Origin: 62-47 sp051954235
Lineage (GTDB): Bacteria; Pseudomonadota; Alphaproteobacteria; Rhizobiales; Xanthobacteraceae
Assembly (NCBI GenBank): GCA_051954235.1
Contig: JBQCHY010000004.1
Location: 1 to 64,000 of the forward strand
Length of the DNA stretch: 64,000 bases
Direction of reading: 5' to 3'
Below are positions 8,589-18,028 of this stretch, one piece after another. The notes beneath the pieces were generated by a model. The model ran no database searches, was not told the origin of the DNA, and saw nothing but the letters and a program-made list of their open reading frames with translations. The stretch's first letter is position 1, and each line of letters starts with the position of its first letter. A program made the translations under genes and the position numbers.

Positions 8589-8624
8589 CCGCTGCGGCGG
8601 CTCCATTCGCATCTCACAGCATTG

Positions 8625-8660
8625 AGACAATTTGTCCGAAGCGTCGCGGACAAGTTGTCC
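8625..8660. promoter_or_regulatory. Tandem enhancer sites of the dnaK promoter
   Basis: Two palindromes of the form GGACAANTTGTCC: 8625-8637 (AGACAATTTGTCC, centre 8631) and 8648-8660 (GGACAAGTTGTCC, a perfect inverted repeat, centre 8654). They are 23 bp apart centre to centre, about two helical turns. The downstream one is 60 bp before the -24 element at 8714. This is the usual layout of upstream activating sites for NtrC-class activators. The pair is repeated with the same spacing at 17145-17180. Confidence 0.75.
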
Positions 8661-8713
8661 GGTGGCTTTGCCGATAACCTGTACAAGGCCTTGATTTTCC
8701 GAAGCGAACCAAT

Positions 8714-8729
8714 TGGCACGAGGGTTGCT
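8714..8729 (+). promoter_or_regulatory. Sigma-54 (-24/-12) promoter of dnaK
   Basis: TGGCACGAGGGTTGCT matches the sigma-54 consensus TGGCACG-N4-TTGCW at every defined position, with the GG and GC doublets correctly spaced. The transcription start would be about 12 bases after the GC, near 8740, leaving an 85-base leader before the GTG of dnaK at 8827. Sigma-54 promoters need an AAA+ activator; the only one in the window is at 13304-14692. Confidence 0.85.
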
Positions 8730-8826
8730 GAGCACTGCCTCGGATGTTGAGCGGAACAACTGTGGGGCGCACGTCGTTCGTGCGTCACGACTGTCCAATC
8801 AACGAAGCTGAAGCAGGGAGCGCAAG

Positions 8827-10722
<1,896 letters not shown>

Positions 10723-10724
10723 GT

Positions 10725-10741
10725 CTGCCGGCGATCGGCAG
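10725..10741 (+). terminator. Short GC hairpin after dnaK
   Basis: CTGCCG (10725-10730) pairs with CGGCAG (10736-10741) across a 5-base loop, immediately after the dnaK stop. There is no T-run, so it is a weak candidate. The hairpin at 10824 is better. Confidence 0.3.
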
Positions 10742-10823
10742 ATGCGGCGATCGCCGTTCTCCAGCAAAGCCAAATCACTGCGGCCGAAAGGCGCCGGCCG
10801 CGGACCTGCGGTGTTTGATCCGT

Positions 10824-10853
10824 GATGCTCGGAAAGCATCTTTCTTTGTCTTT
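10824..10853 (+). terminator. Intrinsic terminator between dnaK and the DUF992 gene
   Basis: GATGCT (10824-10829) pairs with AGCATC (10835-10840) across a 5-base loop, followed directly by TTTCTTTGTCTTT (10841-10853). The stem is short (6 bp) but the T-rich tail is good. If active it would separate dnaK from the downstream genes, or partly attenuate read-through. Confidence 0.5.
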
Positions 10854-10869
10854 CATGGTGGAGTTTATA

Positions 10870-11358
10870 ATGCGACGACCCTTGTCTATCCGTATTGCCA
10901 TGGCCGCGGCGCTGATGACAGCACTGATGTCTGCTGCTCACGCACAGCAGCCGACCCAGGAGCTGCAGGTTGGCGTGCTCGAGTGCAAAGGCGGCCCCAG
11001 CATCGGCTTCATCGTCGGCGCGGTGACCAACCTCGCTTGTGTGATGCGGGTCAACGGGATCCCGGAAGACCGCTATATCGCAACGATCCAGAAGGTCGGC
11101 GTCGACATCGGCATCACCGAGGAAACCGCGCTGGCGTGGAACGTGTTTGCGCCGATCGCCCAGCCCGGACGCGGAGACATCGCAGGCACCTATGTCGGCG
11201 TCGATGCGATGGCCGCGGCCCTTGTCGGTATCGGCGGCAATGTGCTGCTGGGCGGCTCCAACAACTCCATCGCGCTTCAGCCGATCAGCGTTCAGGCCAC
11301 GACCGGCGTCATCATCGCCGCCGGGCTTGAGCGGATGGACCTGCGCCCGGGGCAGTGA
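10870..11358 (+). CDS. DUF992 family secreted protein
   Basis: Small exported protein of 162 aa. An N-terminal signal peptide (basic M-R-R-P start, hydrophobic core about residues 8-22, cleavage after A-H-A) is followed by the DUF992 hallmark V-G-V-L-E-C-K-G-G. Later come glycine-rich hydrophobic segments and a second cysteine in L-A-C-V-M-R. I chose the ATG at 10870, preceded by GGTGGAG, over an upstream in-frame ATG at 10822 that runs through the terminator hairpin. The function of DUF992 is unknown; it is common in Bradyrhizobium-like genomes. It is probably periplasmic. Confidence 0.78.
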   Translation: MRRPLSIRIAMAAALMTALMSAAHAQQPTQELQVGVLECKGGPSIGFIVGAVTNLACVMRVNGIPEDRYIATIQKVGVDIGITEETALAWNVFAPIAQPGRGDIAGTYVGVDAMAAALVGIGGNVLLGGSNNSIALQPISVQATTGVIIAAGLERMDLRPGQ

Positions 11359-11438
11359 CGGCGGCGACCTGAGTCCCGGTTCGATGGCGTGGTCCGCGAT
11401 CGAACCTTGCCATTTGAATCGGGCTTGAGGTCTGACGT

Positions 11439-11657
11439 ATGCTTGATGACAACAGACGCGAGCGGGAGCCGGGTATGGCGCAAAGTCATGGCGGAAACGG
11501 GCAACTCGACGACGGAAAGCCGCGATTGAGCGAGGACGATATCCAGCGGGCGCAACTAGGCCCGCGAGGCGTTCCGGGAGCGCCCGATCCCGCGCGTATG
11601 ACGCCTCAGCAAGCGAAAAATTATCCAGACTACGTGGATCCAGGACATGTGGAGTAG
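11439..11657 (+). CDS. Small hydrophilic hypothetical protein
   Basis: A 72-aa ORF rich in Gly, Pro, Asp and Arg, without membrane segment or cysteine. A start at 11475 (M-A-Q-S-H-G-G-N) has a better ribosome-binding site (GGGAG, 11464-11468) and would give 60 aa. It lies between the DUF992 gene and the dnaJ-like gene on the same strand. I do not recognise the family. The codon pattern has GC-rich third positions like its neighbours, which favours a real gene, but the evidence is modest. Confidence 0.5.
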   Translation: MLDDNRREREPGMAQSHGGNGQLDDGKPRLSEDDIQRAQLGPRGVPGAPDPARMTPQQAKNYPDYVDPGHVE

Positions 11658-11658
11658 C

Positions 11659-11708
11659 TTGAACCGTGCGAAGCTTGGTGCGGCAGTGCGCGCACCGAAG
11701 CGGTTCAA
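11659..11708 (+). other. Long structured inverted repeat before the dnaJ-like gene
   Basis: TTGAACCG (11659-11666) pairs perfectly with CGGTTCAA (11701-11708). Nested inside, GGTGCG (11677-11682) pairs with CGCACC (11691-11696). The resulting two-step hairpin occupies most of the gap before the GTG at 11743. No T-run follows, so it could be a processing or attenuation structure, or a leader element, rather than a simple terminator. Confidence 0.45.
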
Positions 11709-11742
11709 CCTCGGGGACGCCGCAGCGATGAGGAGGTTCTAA

Positions 11743-12651
11743 GTGGCGGGCAATCCTTACGACGTCCTTGGCGTTTCCTCGTCAGCCTCCGCTGCCGAGA
11801 TTCAGAAGGCCTACCGAAAGCTGGCGAAGAAGCTGCACCCCGATCTCAATCCCGGCGACAAGTCGGCCGAAGAGAAGTTCAAGGAAGTCGCAGCAGCTTA
11901 CGACCTGCTGGGCGATGCCGAAAAGCGCAAGCGCTTCGATAGTGGCGAGATCGATGCGAGCGGGGCCGAGCGTCCGCCGCAGCATTTCTATCGCGACTTT
12001 GCCGATGCGGACGACGGCCATCCCTACGCCAGCAATGCGGGATACGCCGATTTCATGGATTCCGAAGACGCGTTTGCGGAGTTGCTGCGGCGGAGCCAGC
12101 AGGCGCGCGCGAACCGGCATGGCGAGGACATGCACTACCGGTTGCCGATCGACTTCGTCGAGTCAATCACCGGCGCGAACAAGCGCATCACGTTGCCGGA
12201 TGGCGGCTCTCTTGAGGTGAAAATTCCGCCCGGCCTGGTCGATGGTCAGATTCTCCGCCTGAAGGGGAAGGGTGCGCCAGGTCTCGGCAAAGGGCGTCCG
12301 GGCGACGCGCTGATCGAAGTAGAGGTGACGCCGGATCGCCGCTTTACCCGCGACGGCGATAACATCTCACTGGAACTGCCGATCTCGCTTTCCGAAGCGG
12401 TGCTCGGCGGGCGCATTCGCGTTCCGACGCCGACCGGTGACGTCACGATGGCGGTGCCGAAAGGCTCGAACACAGGGACGACGCTACGGCTGAAAGGCAA
12501 GGGCGCGCCGCATCGCGGCGGCGGCAACGGCGACCAGTTCGTGAAACTGAAAGTCGTGCTGCCGAAGCCATCGGATCCGGAACTGGAAGCGTTCGTTGAG
12601 ACATGGGCAAAGGGCAAAGAATTCAATACGCGCGAGGGCAACATGTCATGA
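11743..12651 (+). CDS. CbpA-type DnaJ co-chaperone
   Basis: Hsp40 of 302 aa. The J domain is at residues 4-70 with the H-P-D tripeptide in K-L-H-P-D-L-N-P, a linker of about 50 residues, then the two-lobed C-terminal substrate-binding domain (I-K-I-P-P-G-L-V-D-G-Q-type motif near 157-168, G-D-A-L-I-E-V-E-V-T-P near 186-197). There is no CxxCxGxG zinc-finger region, so it is CbpA-like rather than canonical DnaJ. The GTG start is placed by a strong AGGAGGT (11730-11736). The stop overlaps the CbpM-like start (ATGTCATGA). It would stimulate the DnaK encoded upstream. Confidence 0.9.
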   Translation: MAGNPYDVLGVSSSASAAEIQKAYRKLAKKLHPDLNPGDKSAEEKFKEVAAAYDLLGDAEKRKRFDSGEIDASGAERPPQHFYRDFADADDGHPYASNAGYADFMDSEDAFAELLRRSQQARANRHGEDMHYRLPIDFVESITGANKRITLPDGGSLEVKIPPGLVDGQILRLKGKGAPGLGKGRPGDALIEVEVTPDRRFTRDGDNISLELPISLSEAVLGGRIRVPTPTGDVTMAVPKGSNTGTTLRLKGKGAPHRGGGNGDQFVKLKVVLPKPSDPELEAFVETWAKGKEFNTREGNMS

Positions 12652-12941
12652 CCTTTAGCAAGCAGGAATTTCTGACCACGTCCGGCCTTCAGGTGCAAAC
12701 GCTGGAATTCTGGCTCGAACAGCAATGGCTCATCCCCGAGGAAACGTCGGCCGGAATGAGCTTTTCCGATCGGGACATCGCGCGCGCGCGGCTGATTCAG
12801 GATCTCAAGGGCGATTTCGGAGTCAATGACGAAGGGATCGATGTCGTCCTTCACCTCATCGATCAGCTTCACGGTCTGCGTCGCGTTCTCAGGCAATTGC
12901 ACGCGGGGACGGGCGACGGCTCGATGAATGCATCGTCCTGA
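12648..12941 (+). CDS. CbpM-like chaperone modulator
   Basis: A 97-aa helical protein resembling CbpM/MerR_2 modulators that bind the J domain of CbpA and restrain it. The stretch L-E-F-W-L-E-Q-Q-W-L-I-P followed by F-S-D-R-D-I-A-R-A-R-L-I-Q-D-L and a C-terminal helical segment (V-V-L-H-L-I-D-Q-L-H-G-L-R-R-V-L) fits the family. The ATG overlaps the stop of the dnaJ-like gene by 4 bases, the standard cbpA-cbpM arrangement. The last ten residues are probably disordered. Confidence 0.83.
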   Translation: MTFSKQEFLTTSGLQVQTLEFWLEQQWLIPEETSAGMSFSDRDIARARLIQDLKGDFGVNDEGIDVVLHLIDQLHGLRRVLRQLHAGTGDGSMNASS

Positions 12942-12979
12942 GCCGCGGTCGGATAGTTGTGAATCAGGAGGTCGTCGAG

Positions 12980-13264
12980 ATGGTCGATAAACTGGCACCG
13001 CTCGGACACGGAGAGATCAACGCCCTCATTCTTCAGGCTCTGGTCCACAAGCTGATCGCGAAGAACATTCTTTCCGTTGAGGACTTGCGCGAATTGCTCT
13101 TCGATGCGGCCACCCGTCTCGACCTGGACGGCAGTCCGCAGACGCCGCAGGCCGCGCGTATCATCGTTGAAGAGGATCTGATGCCGGCATTCTGGCGCGA
13201 TGATCGCGCCGCAAGCTACGGGTCGCCATCTGCGACGTCATCCGTAAGCGGTAAAGACAAATGA
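12980..13264 (+). CDS. Small conserved-looking helical protein of the chaperone operon
   Basis: A 94-aa product, predominantly helical by composition (L-I-L-Q-A-L-V-H-K-L-I, V-E-D-L-R-E-L-L-F-D-A-A), with a polar Ser/Lys-rich tail. I chose the ATG at 12980 because a near-perfect AGGAGGT (12967-12973) sits 6 bases upstream; an in-frame GTG at 12959 would overlap that site. It lies between the cbpM-like gene and the response regulator on the same strand. The family is unknown to me; it could be another chaperone adaptor or an input to the two-component system. Confidence 0.65.
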   Translation: MVDKLAPLGHGEINALILQALVHKLIAKNILSVEDLRELLFDAATRLDLDGSPQTPQAARIIVEEDLMPAFWRDDRAASYGSPSATSSVSGKDK

Positions 13265-13303
13265 AAAGCGTTCGCTTTCCGAGCGAGCGTGAAGAGAGCC
13301 AGA

Positions 13304-14692
13304 ATGCCTAACGATCCAGCACGCGAAACCCTGGAGCCGGTAGCGGACCCTGAATTTGGGCCTTGGCTGGCACAGGCTTCCATTTTGGTGGTCGATGACG
13401 AGCCGGGCATTCGCAACTTCCTGGTCAAGATATTGCGTCCGCGCTGCAAGTCGATTGACGAAGCCGCGGACAGCAAGGAGGCTTCGCGCAAGCTTGACGC
13501 CAGCCATTTCGACGTCGTCATTCTCGATAATGTCATGCCGGGAAAAAGCGGCCTCTACTGGCTGGCCGAGCAGCGCGCCGTAGGTTTCTTCTCGGATGTG
13601 ATCTTGATGACGGCCTATGCCGATCTGGACACGGCAATCGAGGCGTTACGCATCGGCGTTGTCGATTTCGTCATCAAGCCGTTCCGATCGAACCAATTGC
13701 TCAATGCCGTCGCTCGCTGTCTCGACCGCGCGCGGCTGCAACGTGAAAATCAGGTGTTGCGCCATGAATTGAAATCGCCGTCATATAGGACGGTGCTGCG
13801 CGACACATTCGTCGGTGAATCGGCTGCGATCCAGAAGGTTCGGGCGACCATCGCCAAGGTGGCCCCGCTTCCGACCTCCGTCCTGTTTACGGGCGAGTCG
13901 GGAACAGGCAAGGAAGTCGCGGCGCGCTCGTTGCATTCGCTGTCGAACAGAGCCGACAAGCTTTTCGTGCCGGTCAATTGCGGCGCGATTCCCGCCGACA
14001 TGATCGAAAGCGAATTGTTCGGCCATCTGAAGGGCGCCTTCACCAGCGCAGCCAAGAACCGCGAAGGTCTGTTCATGCATGCGCAGGGCGGAACGCTGTT
14101 TCTGGATGAAATCGGTGAGATGTCTTACGCGCTCCAAAGCAAGCTGCTGCGCGTTATCGAGGATCGTCGGGTCCGTCCGGTCGGCTCCGAGCGCGAAGTG
14201 CCGATTGACGTGCGGTTCGCCTTCGCGACCAATGCCGATCTGCAAAAGCGGGTCGCGGCCGGCACCTTCAGAGCCGATCTGTACTTCCGCATCAATGTCA
14301 TGCAGATCGACCTGCCGCCGTTGCGCGAACGTGGTGATGACGTTCTGGCGCTGGCTATTTTTTTCATGCACGAAATATCGCGCCAGCTCGGCATGCCGCC
14401 GGTTCCGGTCGACGACAGGATGCGTTCGTTTCTATCGCGATACGAATGGCCTGGAAATATCCGTGAACTGCGCAACGTGATCGAGCGCACTGTGATCCTT
14501 GGTAGCTTCCATGATGACTTCGCGAGGCCTCAAGCGGAAGATGACAGGACAAGCGATACGCTTGCCGATATAGAGAAGCGTCATATTCTCTCCATGCTCC
14601 GGACAACGGACGGAGATCGCGAGGAGGCCGCGCGTCGTCTTGGTATTTCGCGCAAGACCATCGACCGCAAATGCGCAAGCTGGCGATCCTAG
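13304..14692 (+). CDS. NtrC-class sigma-54 response regulator
   Basis: Bacterial enhancer-binding protein of 462 aa. The receiver domain (about 25-140) has acidic D31/D32, phospho-acceptor D75 in V-I-L-D-N-V-M-P-G and K125. The AAA+ domain (about 168-395) has Walker A G-E-S-G-T-G-K-E at 197-204, the sigma-54 contact loop G-A-F-T-S-A at 244-249 (consensus GAFTGA, so Gly is replaced by Ser) and Walker B T-L-F-L-D-E-I-G-E at 264-272. A Fis-type helix-turn-helix closes the protein (E-E-A-A-R-R-L-G-I-S-R-K-T-I-D). Start ATG 13304. The kinase gene follows directly. It likely acts at the GGACAANTTGTCC sites at 8625-8660 and 17145-17180. Confidence 0.92.
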   Translation: MPNDPARETLEPVADPEFGPWLAQASILVVDDEPGIRNFLVKILRPRCKSIDEAADSKEASRKLDASHFDVVILDNVMPGKSGLYWLAEQRAVGFFSDVILMTAYADLDTAIEALRIGVVDFVIKPFRSNQLLNAVARCLDRARLQRENQVLRHELKSPSYRTVLRDTFVGESAAIQKVRATIAKVAPLPTSVLFTGESGTGKEVAARSLHSLSNRADKLFVPVNCGAIPADMIESELFGHLKGAFTSAAKNREGLFMHAQGGTLFLDEIGEMSYALQSKLLRVIEDRRVRPVGSEREVPIDVRFAFATNADLQKRVAAGTFRADLYFRINVMQIDLPPLRERGDDVLALAIFFMHEISRQLGMPPVPVDDRMRSFLSRYEWPGNIRELRNVIERTVILGSFHDDFARPQAEDDRTSDTLADIEKRHILSMLRTTDGDREEAARRLGISRKTIDRKCASWRS

Positions 14693-14697
14693 GATCC

Positions 14698-16713
14698 ATG
14701 ACCATCGATCGGCACTCGGTGCGTTACCGCCTGCTCGTGATCGCGTTATTGCCGATGCTCGTCATTCTGCCCTTGCTTTTGGGGATCAGCATCTATCGCT
14801 GGAACGCCAAGTTCGATGCCGCGCTGATTTCCAAAGTCCACGATGATTTGACTATCGCGCATCAGTATCTGGCGCGCATCCTGGAAAACAACGAAGAGTA
14901 TATCGCCTCTGTTATGGAGTCCGCGCGATTCCACGACGCTCTCCGCATAGGGGGCGATGATCGCAGCGAACTGACCGGGCTTCTCAAAGCGGTTGCCGAC
15001 GCGCGAGCGCTCGATTTTCTCTACGTGGTCGCGGACGATGGGCGGATCGTCGCGAGCGCGCATCAGCTCGCATCTACCCCGCGCCGGGAATGGCCGCCTA
15101 TCGCTTCCGCACTTCAGGGCCACGCGCGAACTGCCATCGACCTCTTCGAGGCGGCGGAGCTGGCTGCTATCTCCCCGGATCTCGCAAAACGTGCTCGGAT
15201 CGAGATCGTCCCGACAGCTGGAAGCGTGCCGACTGATCGAACGGTGGAAATCCGTGGATTGGTCCTCCAGTCAGCGAGCCCGGTAACATTGCCCGACGGT
15301 CGACGCGCGGCATTGGTCGGCGGGATGCTGCTGAACCAGAATCTCGGCTTCGTCGATACGATCAATGACCTCATCTATCATGGCTCCGGTCTGCCCGAGG
15401 GCAGTCAGGGGACCGTGACGTTGTTTCTCGACGACGTTCGCGTCAGCACCAACGTACGTCTGTTCGCAAATCAGCGTGCGATCGGCACGCGGGTGTCCGC
15501 CGAGGTCCGGAACGCGGTGCTGGACCAGGGCGGTACGTGGCTCGACAGAGCTTTTGTCGTCAATGACTGGTACATCTCGGGCTACGAGCCTATTCGCGAC
15601 AGCTATGATCACCGCATCGGAATGCTTTATGCGGGCTTTCTTCAAAAGCCCTTCACGGTTTCGAAGCGCCAGACTCTGTTGGAGATCGCGTTGGCGTTTC
15701 TGGCCGCAGTCGTCGCCACGATTCCACTGTTCTTGCGATGGGCCGCCGGAATCTTCAGGCCGCTCGAACGGATGACCGGAACCATCGCGCAAGTCGAGCG
15801 GGGCGACCTGGATGCCCGGACGGGCACAGTCGACGATCGCGACGAGATCGGGAGGGTCGCGGTACATCTGGACCGGCTGCTCGACCAAATACACGAGAGA
15901 GATCTTCAGTTGCGGCGATGGAACGAAGAACTCAACCGGCGGGTCGAGGAACGCACCAATAAGTTGCAAATGGCTCATCAACAGCTTGAGGCGACCACCA
16001 AGCAACTCATCATGTCGGAAAAGCTCGCCGCGATCGGCGAGATCACCGCCAGCGTCGCTCACGAGATCAATAATCCGATCGCGGTCATGCAGGGCAATCT
16101 GGAGATCGTCCGGGATCTTATGGGCGTCAAGGCCGAGGAGGCCGGAACGGAATTTCAGCTTATCGATGAACAATTGGATCGCATCACCGAGATTGTGACG
16201 CGGCTTTTGCAGTTCGCGAAACCGCAGGAATATGCCGGCTACGCGGATCAGTATGACGCGGCGACCGTTGTCACCGATACGTTACCGCTGGTGCAGCATT
16301 TGCTGAATAAGACGACGATCATCGTCGAAAAGGAATTCCGTGCGTCGCGACTGGTTGCGATGAACCGTACGGAACTCCAGCAGGTGCTGGTGAATCTTCT
16401 TGTCAACGCCATTCACGCGATGCCGAACGGCGGGCGGCTGAATTTGCGCACGTTCAACCGTGATGACGATATGCGTCCTGGCATTGTCGTCGAGGTGACT
16501 GACAGTGGCCCGGGGATGACGCCGGATGTGATGCAAAAAATCTTCGATCCGTTCTTCACCACGAAGAGACGGGAGGGGACCGGACTTGGCCTTTCGATCA
16601 GCCAGATGCTGGTGACACGGCAAGGCGGCAAGATTTCCGTCGAGAGCGCAACCGGGAAGGGAACGACCTTTACAGTTTGGTTGCCTGAGGCGGCGAACAA
16701 CGACGCGTTGTAA
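14698..16713 (+). CDS. Membrane sensor histidine kinase, partner of the sigma-54 regulator
   Basis: Sensor kinase of 671 aa. Transmembrane helix 1 is at about residues 11-31, then a periplasmic sensor domain of about 290 residues (Cache-like by size), then transmembrane helix 2 near 323-347. HAMP and a coiled coil follow to about 440. The dimerisation domain has the phospho-acceptor H455 in S-V-A-H-E-I-N-N-P. The ATPase domain has N-box N-L-L-V-N-A-I-H-A-M, G1 D-S-G-P-G-M, F-D-P-F-F-T-T-K and G-T-G-L-G-L-S. The ATG at 14698 lies 5 bases after the regulator stop; an in-frame ATG at 14671 would overlap it. The stimulus is unknown. Confidence 0.9.
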   Translation: MTIDRHSVRYRLLVIALLPMLVILPLLLGISIYRWNAKFDAALISKVHDDLTIAHQYLARILENNEEYIASVMESARFHDALRIGGDDRSELTGLLKAVADARALDFLYVVADDGRIVASAHQLASTPRREWPPIASALQGHARTAIDLFEAAELAAISPDLAKRARIEIVPTAGSVPTDRTVEIRGLVLQSASPVTLPDGRRAALVGGMLLNQNLGFVDTINDLIYHGSGLPEGSQGTVTLFLDDVRVSTNVRLFANQRAIGTRVSAEVRNAVLDQGGTWLDRAFVVNDWYISGYEPIRDSYDHRIGMLYAGFLQKPFTVSKRQTLLEIALAFLAAVVATIPLFLRWAAGIFRPLERMTGTIAQVERGDLDARTGTVDDRDEIGRVAVHLDRLLDQIHERDLQLRRWNEELNRRVEERTNKLQMAHQQLEATTKQLIMSEKLAAIGEITASVAHEINNPIAVMQGNLEIVRDLMGVKAEEAGTEFQLIDEQLDRITEIVTRLLQFAKPQEYAGYADQYDAATVVTDTLPLVQHLLNKTTIIVEKEFRASRLVAMNRTELQQVLVNLLVNAIHAMPNGGRLNLRTFNRDDDMRPGIVVEVTDSGPGMTPDVMQKIFDPFFTTKRREGTGLGLSISQMLVTRQGGKISVESATGKGTTFTVWLPEAANNDAL

Positions 16714-16756
16714 TTCGTTCGGCAAGCGAATCCTTGGACCACTCGTGGGTCGGGGA

Positions 16757-16769
16757 TGACAAACTGTTC
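16757..16769. promoter_or_regulatory. Single degenerate enhancer site
   Basis: TGACAAACTGTTC matches GGACAANTTGTCC at 9 of 12 defined positions. Its centre (16763) is exactly 59 bp before the sigma-54 promoter at 16822, the same offset as at 17174/17233. A possible second half-site (GGACC at 16736) is too weak to call. Confidence 0.5.
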
Positions 16770-16821
16770 GATCGTACGACGCTAATCGGCTGAAGCGTCG
16801 AGGTCATCGGCGAGACCTCGC

Positions 16822-16837
16822 TGGCATACCCTTTGCT
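16822..16837 (+). promoter_or_regulatory. Sigma-54 promoter before the small protein gene at 16914
   Basis: TGGCATACCCTTTGCT matches TGGCAYG-N4-TTGCW except at position 7, with correct GG-GC spacing. The transcription start would be near 16848, giving a leader of about 65 bases. Confidence 0.72.
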
Positions 16838-16913
16838 TAAATTCGGCTGTCGAGGAAACTGATCGGGGATGTAGCCGCTTTCATTGTATCTCGGCCCAAC
16901 AGGAGATTCCGAC

Positions 16914-17108
16914 ATGTCCCGCCACAACAGAATGCCGCCCGTTCCGCCCGCCAATCGTAGCCCCAAGGGCGGAGGACAAGCGCCGGACGTCAAGGAAGAT
17001 ACGTCATCCAAAAAGGCAGAAGACAATTTTGCCGAGCAGGGCGACACCGCCAACATTCGCCAGAACACGACAAATGCAGGTTACTTCCGCGGCCGCCGCA
17101 CCAAGTGA
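16914..17108 (+). CDS. Small basic, proline-rich stress-cluster protein
   Basis: A 64-aa hydrophilic protein, rich in Pro, Gly, Asn, Asp and Lys, probably disordered, with N-terminal M-S-R-H-N-R-M-P-P-V-P-P and a C-terminal Q-N-T-T-N-A-G-Y motif. The ATG at 16914 has AGGAG (16900-16904) 9 bases upstream. Proteins of this look recur in Bradyrhizobium-like genomes without assigned function. It is preceded by its own sigma-54 promoter at 16822, which is the best clue: I infer a stress-induced small protein. Confidence 0.7.
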   Translation: MSRHNRMPPVPPANRSPKGGGQAPDVKEDTSSKKAEDNFAEQGDTANIRQNTTNAGYFRGRRTK

Positions 17109-17144
17109 TGCGTTGTCAGACGACGTTGAGGCTGATTTCGCTCC

Positions 17145-17180
17145 GGACAAATTGTCCGCATCGTTTCCGACAATTTGTCC
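17145..17180. promoter_or_regulatory. Tandem enhancer sites before the DUF2171 gene
   Basis: GGACAAATTGTCC at 17145-17157 (perfect inverted repeat, centre 17151) and CGACAATTTGTCC at 17168-17180 (centre 17174), spaced 23 bp. The second is 59 bp before the -24 element. Spacing and offset match the dnaK promoter almost exactly. Confidence 0.78.
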
Positions 17181-17232
17181 GTCGCCAGAAATGTCATGCG
17201 TCTAGATCCTTGATATTCATCGCTTTCCCGTT

Positions 17233-17248
17233 TGGCACGCAGGTTGCT
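17233..17248 (+). promoter_or_regulatory. Sigma-54 promoter of the DUF2171 gene
   Basis: TGGCACGCAGGTTGCT fits the full sigma-54 consensus. Predicted start near 17259, about 52 bases before the ATG at 17311. Confidence 0.86.
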
Positions 17249-17310
17249 CTGAATTCTCCAACATTCGCCGTTGTCTAGAGAATTTTCACGCGATTACGAA
17301 GGAGCCTGTG

Positions 17311-17565
17311 ATGAAAGATATCGTCAAGGAGAACATGGATGTCATCGGCGCGGACGGTGTCCACGTCGGGACCGTCGATCGCGTTCAAGGCAACCGCATC
17401 AAGCTCAAGAAGAGCGACAGCTTCGGGCGACACGAAGGCCATCATCACTACATCGAGATGGGATTCGTGGCCGGGGTGGAAGGGAATAACGTCCGTCTCT
17501 CAGCAAACGCGGATATCGCTGTGACGCTGGAAGAGGAGGCGTCCGGTCGTCCTGTCAAATTGTGA
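17311..17565 (+). CDS. DUF2171 family protein
   Basis: An 84-aa soluble protein with the DUF2171 pattern (PRC-barrel-like): V-I-G-A-D-G-V-H-V-G-T-V-D-R-V near residues 12-26, I-K-L-K-K-S-D, then a histidine-rich turn H-E-G-H-H-H-Y-I-E before the last strand. The ATG at 17311 follows AAGGAGCC; a GTG three bases earlier is also in frame. The molecular function of DUF2171 is not known to me. It is the first gene after the strongest sigma-54/enhancer arrangement in the window, so it should be a main target of the local two-component system. Confidence 0.8.
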   Translation: MKDIVKENMDVIGADGVHVGTVDRVQGNRIKLKKSDSFGRHEGHHHYIEMGFVAGVEGNNVRLSANADIAVTLEEEASGRPVKL

Positions 17566-17657
17566 TCGCCTTCTGAGCTAGCGATGCGCGCTGCCTCAGA
17601 TGTTCTTCAATCGGCTGGAGTGATCCGGCGCCAGCCAGTTTCGGAAAGATCAGTTCA

Positions 17658-17852
17658 ATGGATGAATACGATCTGTATCTCAACGCCAAGAAACCTGCCA
17701 TCGGCCTCTACGTGCGCAAAGGAGCAGGCCTGCCCGACCTCGCCGACAAAACGGACTGGCTTCTGGATGGCACTGTCGCGCGCGATCTGCTGCCGCCAAG
17801 TGTTGTGGAGGGCATCGCCGCGAGCGGGCATGCGTTTCGAGACATGGATTGA
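17658..17852 (+). CDS. Small hypothetical protein
   Basis: A 64-aa protein beginning M-D-E-Y-D-L-Y-L-N-A-K-K, with one L-Y-V-R-K-G-A-G-L-P-D-L segment and acidic/hydrophobic alternation, and no membrane helix. It starts at ATG 17658 with GGAAAG 11 bases upstream. It lies 92 bases after the DUF2171 gene with no terminator between, so it may share that sigma-54 transcript. Family not recognised. Confidence 0.6.
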   Translation: MDEYDLYLNAKKPAIGLYVRKGAGLPDLADKTDWLLDGTVARDLLPPSVVEGIAASGHAFRDMD

Positions 17853-18028
17853 TCGACGGCGGGCGGCTTTCGGGCCAGATCGGAATGGTCACGTTGTGAT
17901 CTCTCACACGGCGGGATGTCATTGCCAATAGCGGGCTGACGTTGTGACGAACGATACCAACGCGATTGCCTCCGCCATGCATGACTGGTTGAACTGGCCA
18001 TGCGGGGCATAACGGATATTCATCGACT

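Noticed and set aside
6546..8798. A 750-codon open frame on the minus strand opposite the YdeP-type gene
   Set aside because: It is the antisense shadow of a GC-rich gene with clear molybdopterin-family motifs on the plus strand. The antisense product is rich in His, Arg and Asp with no recognisable domain.
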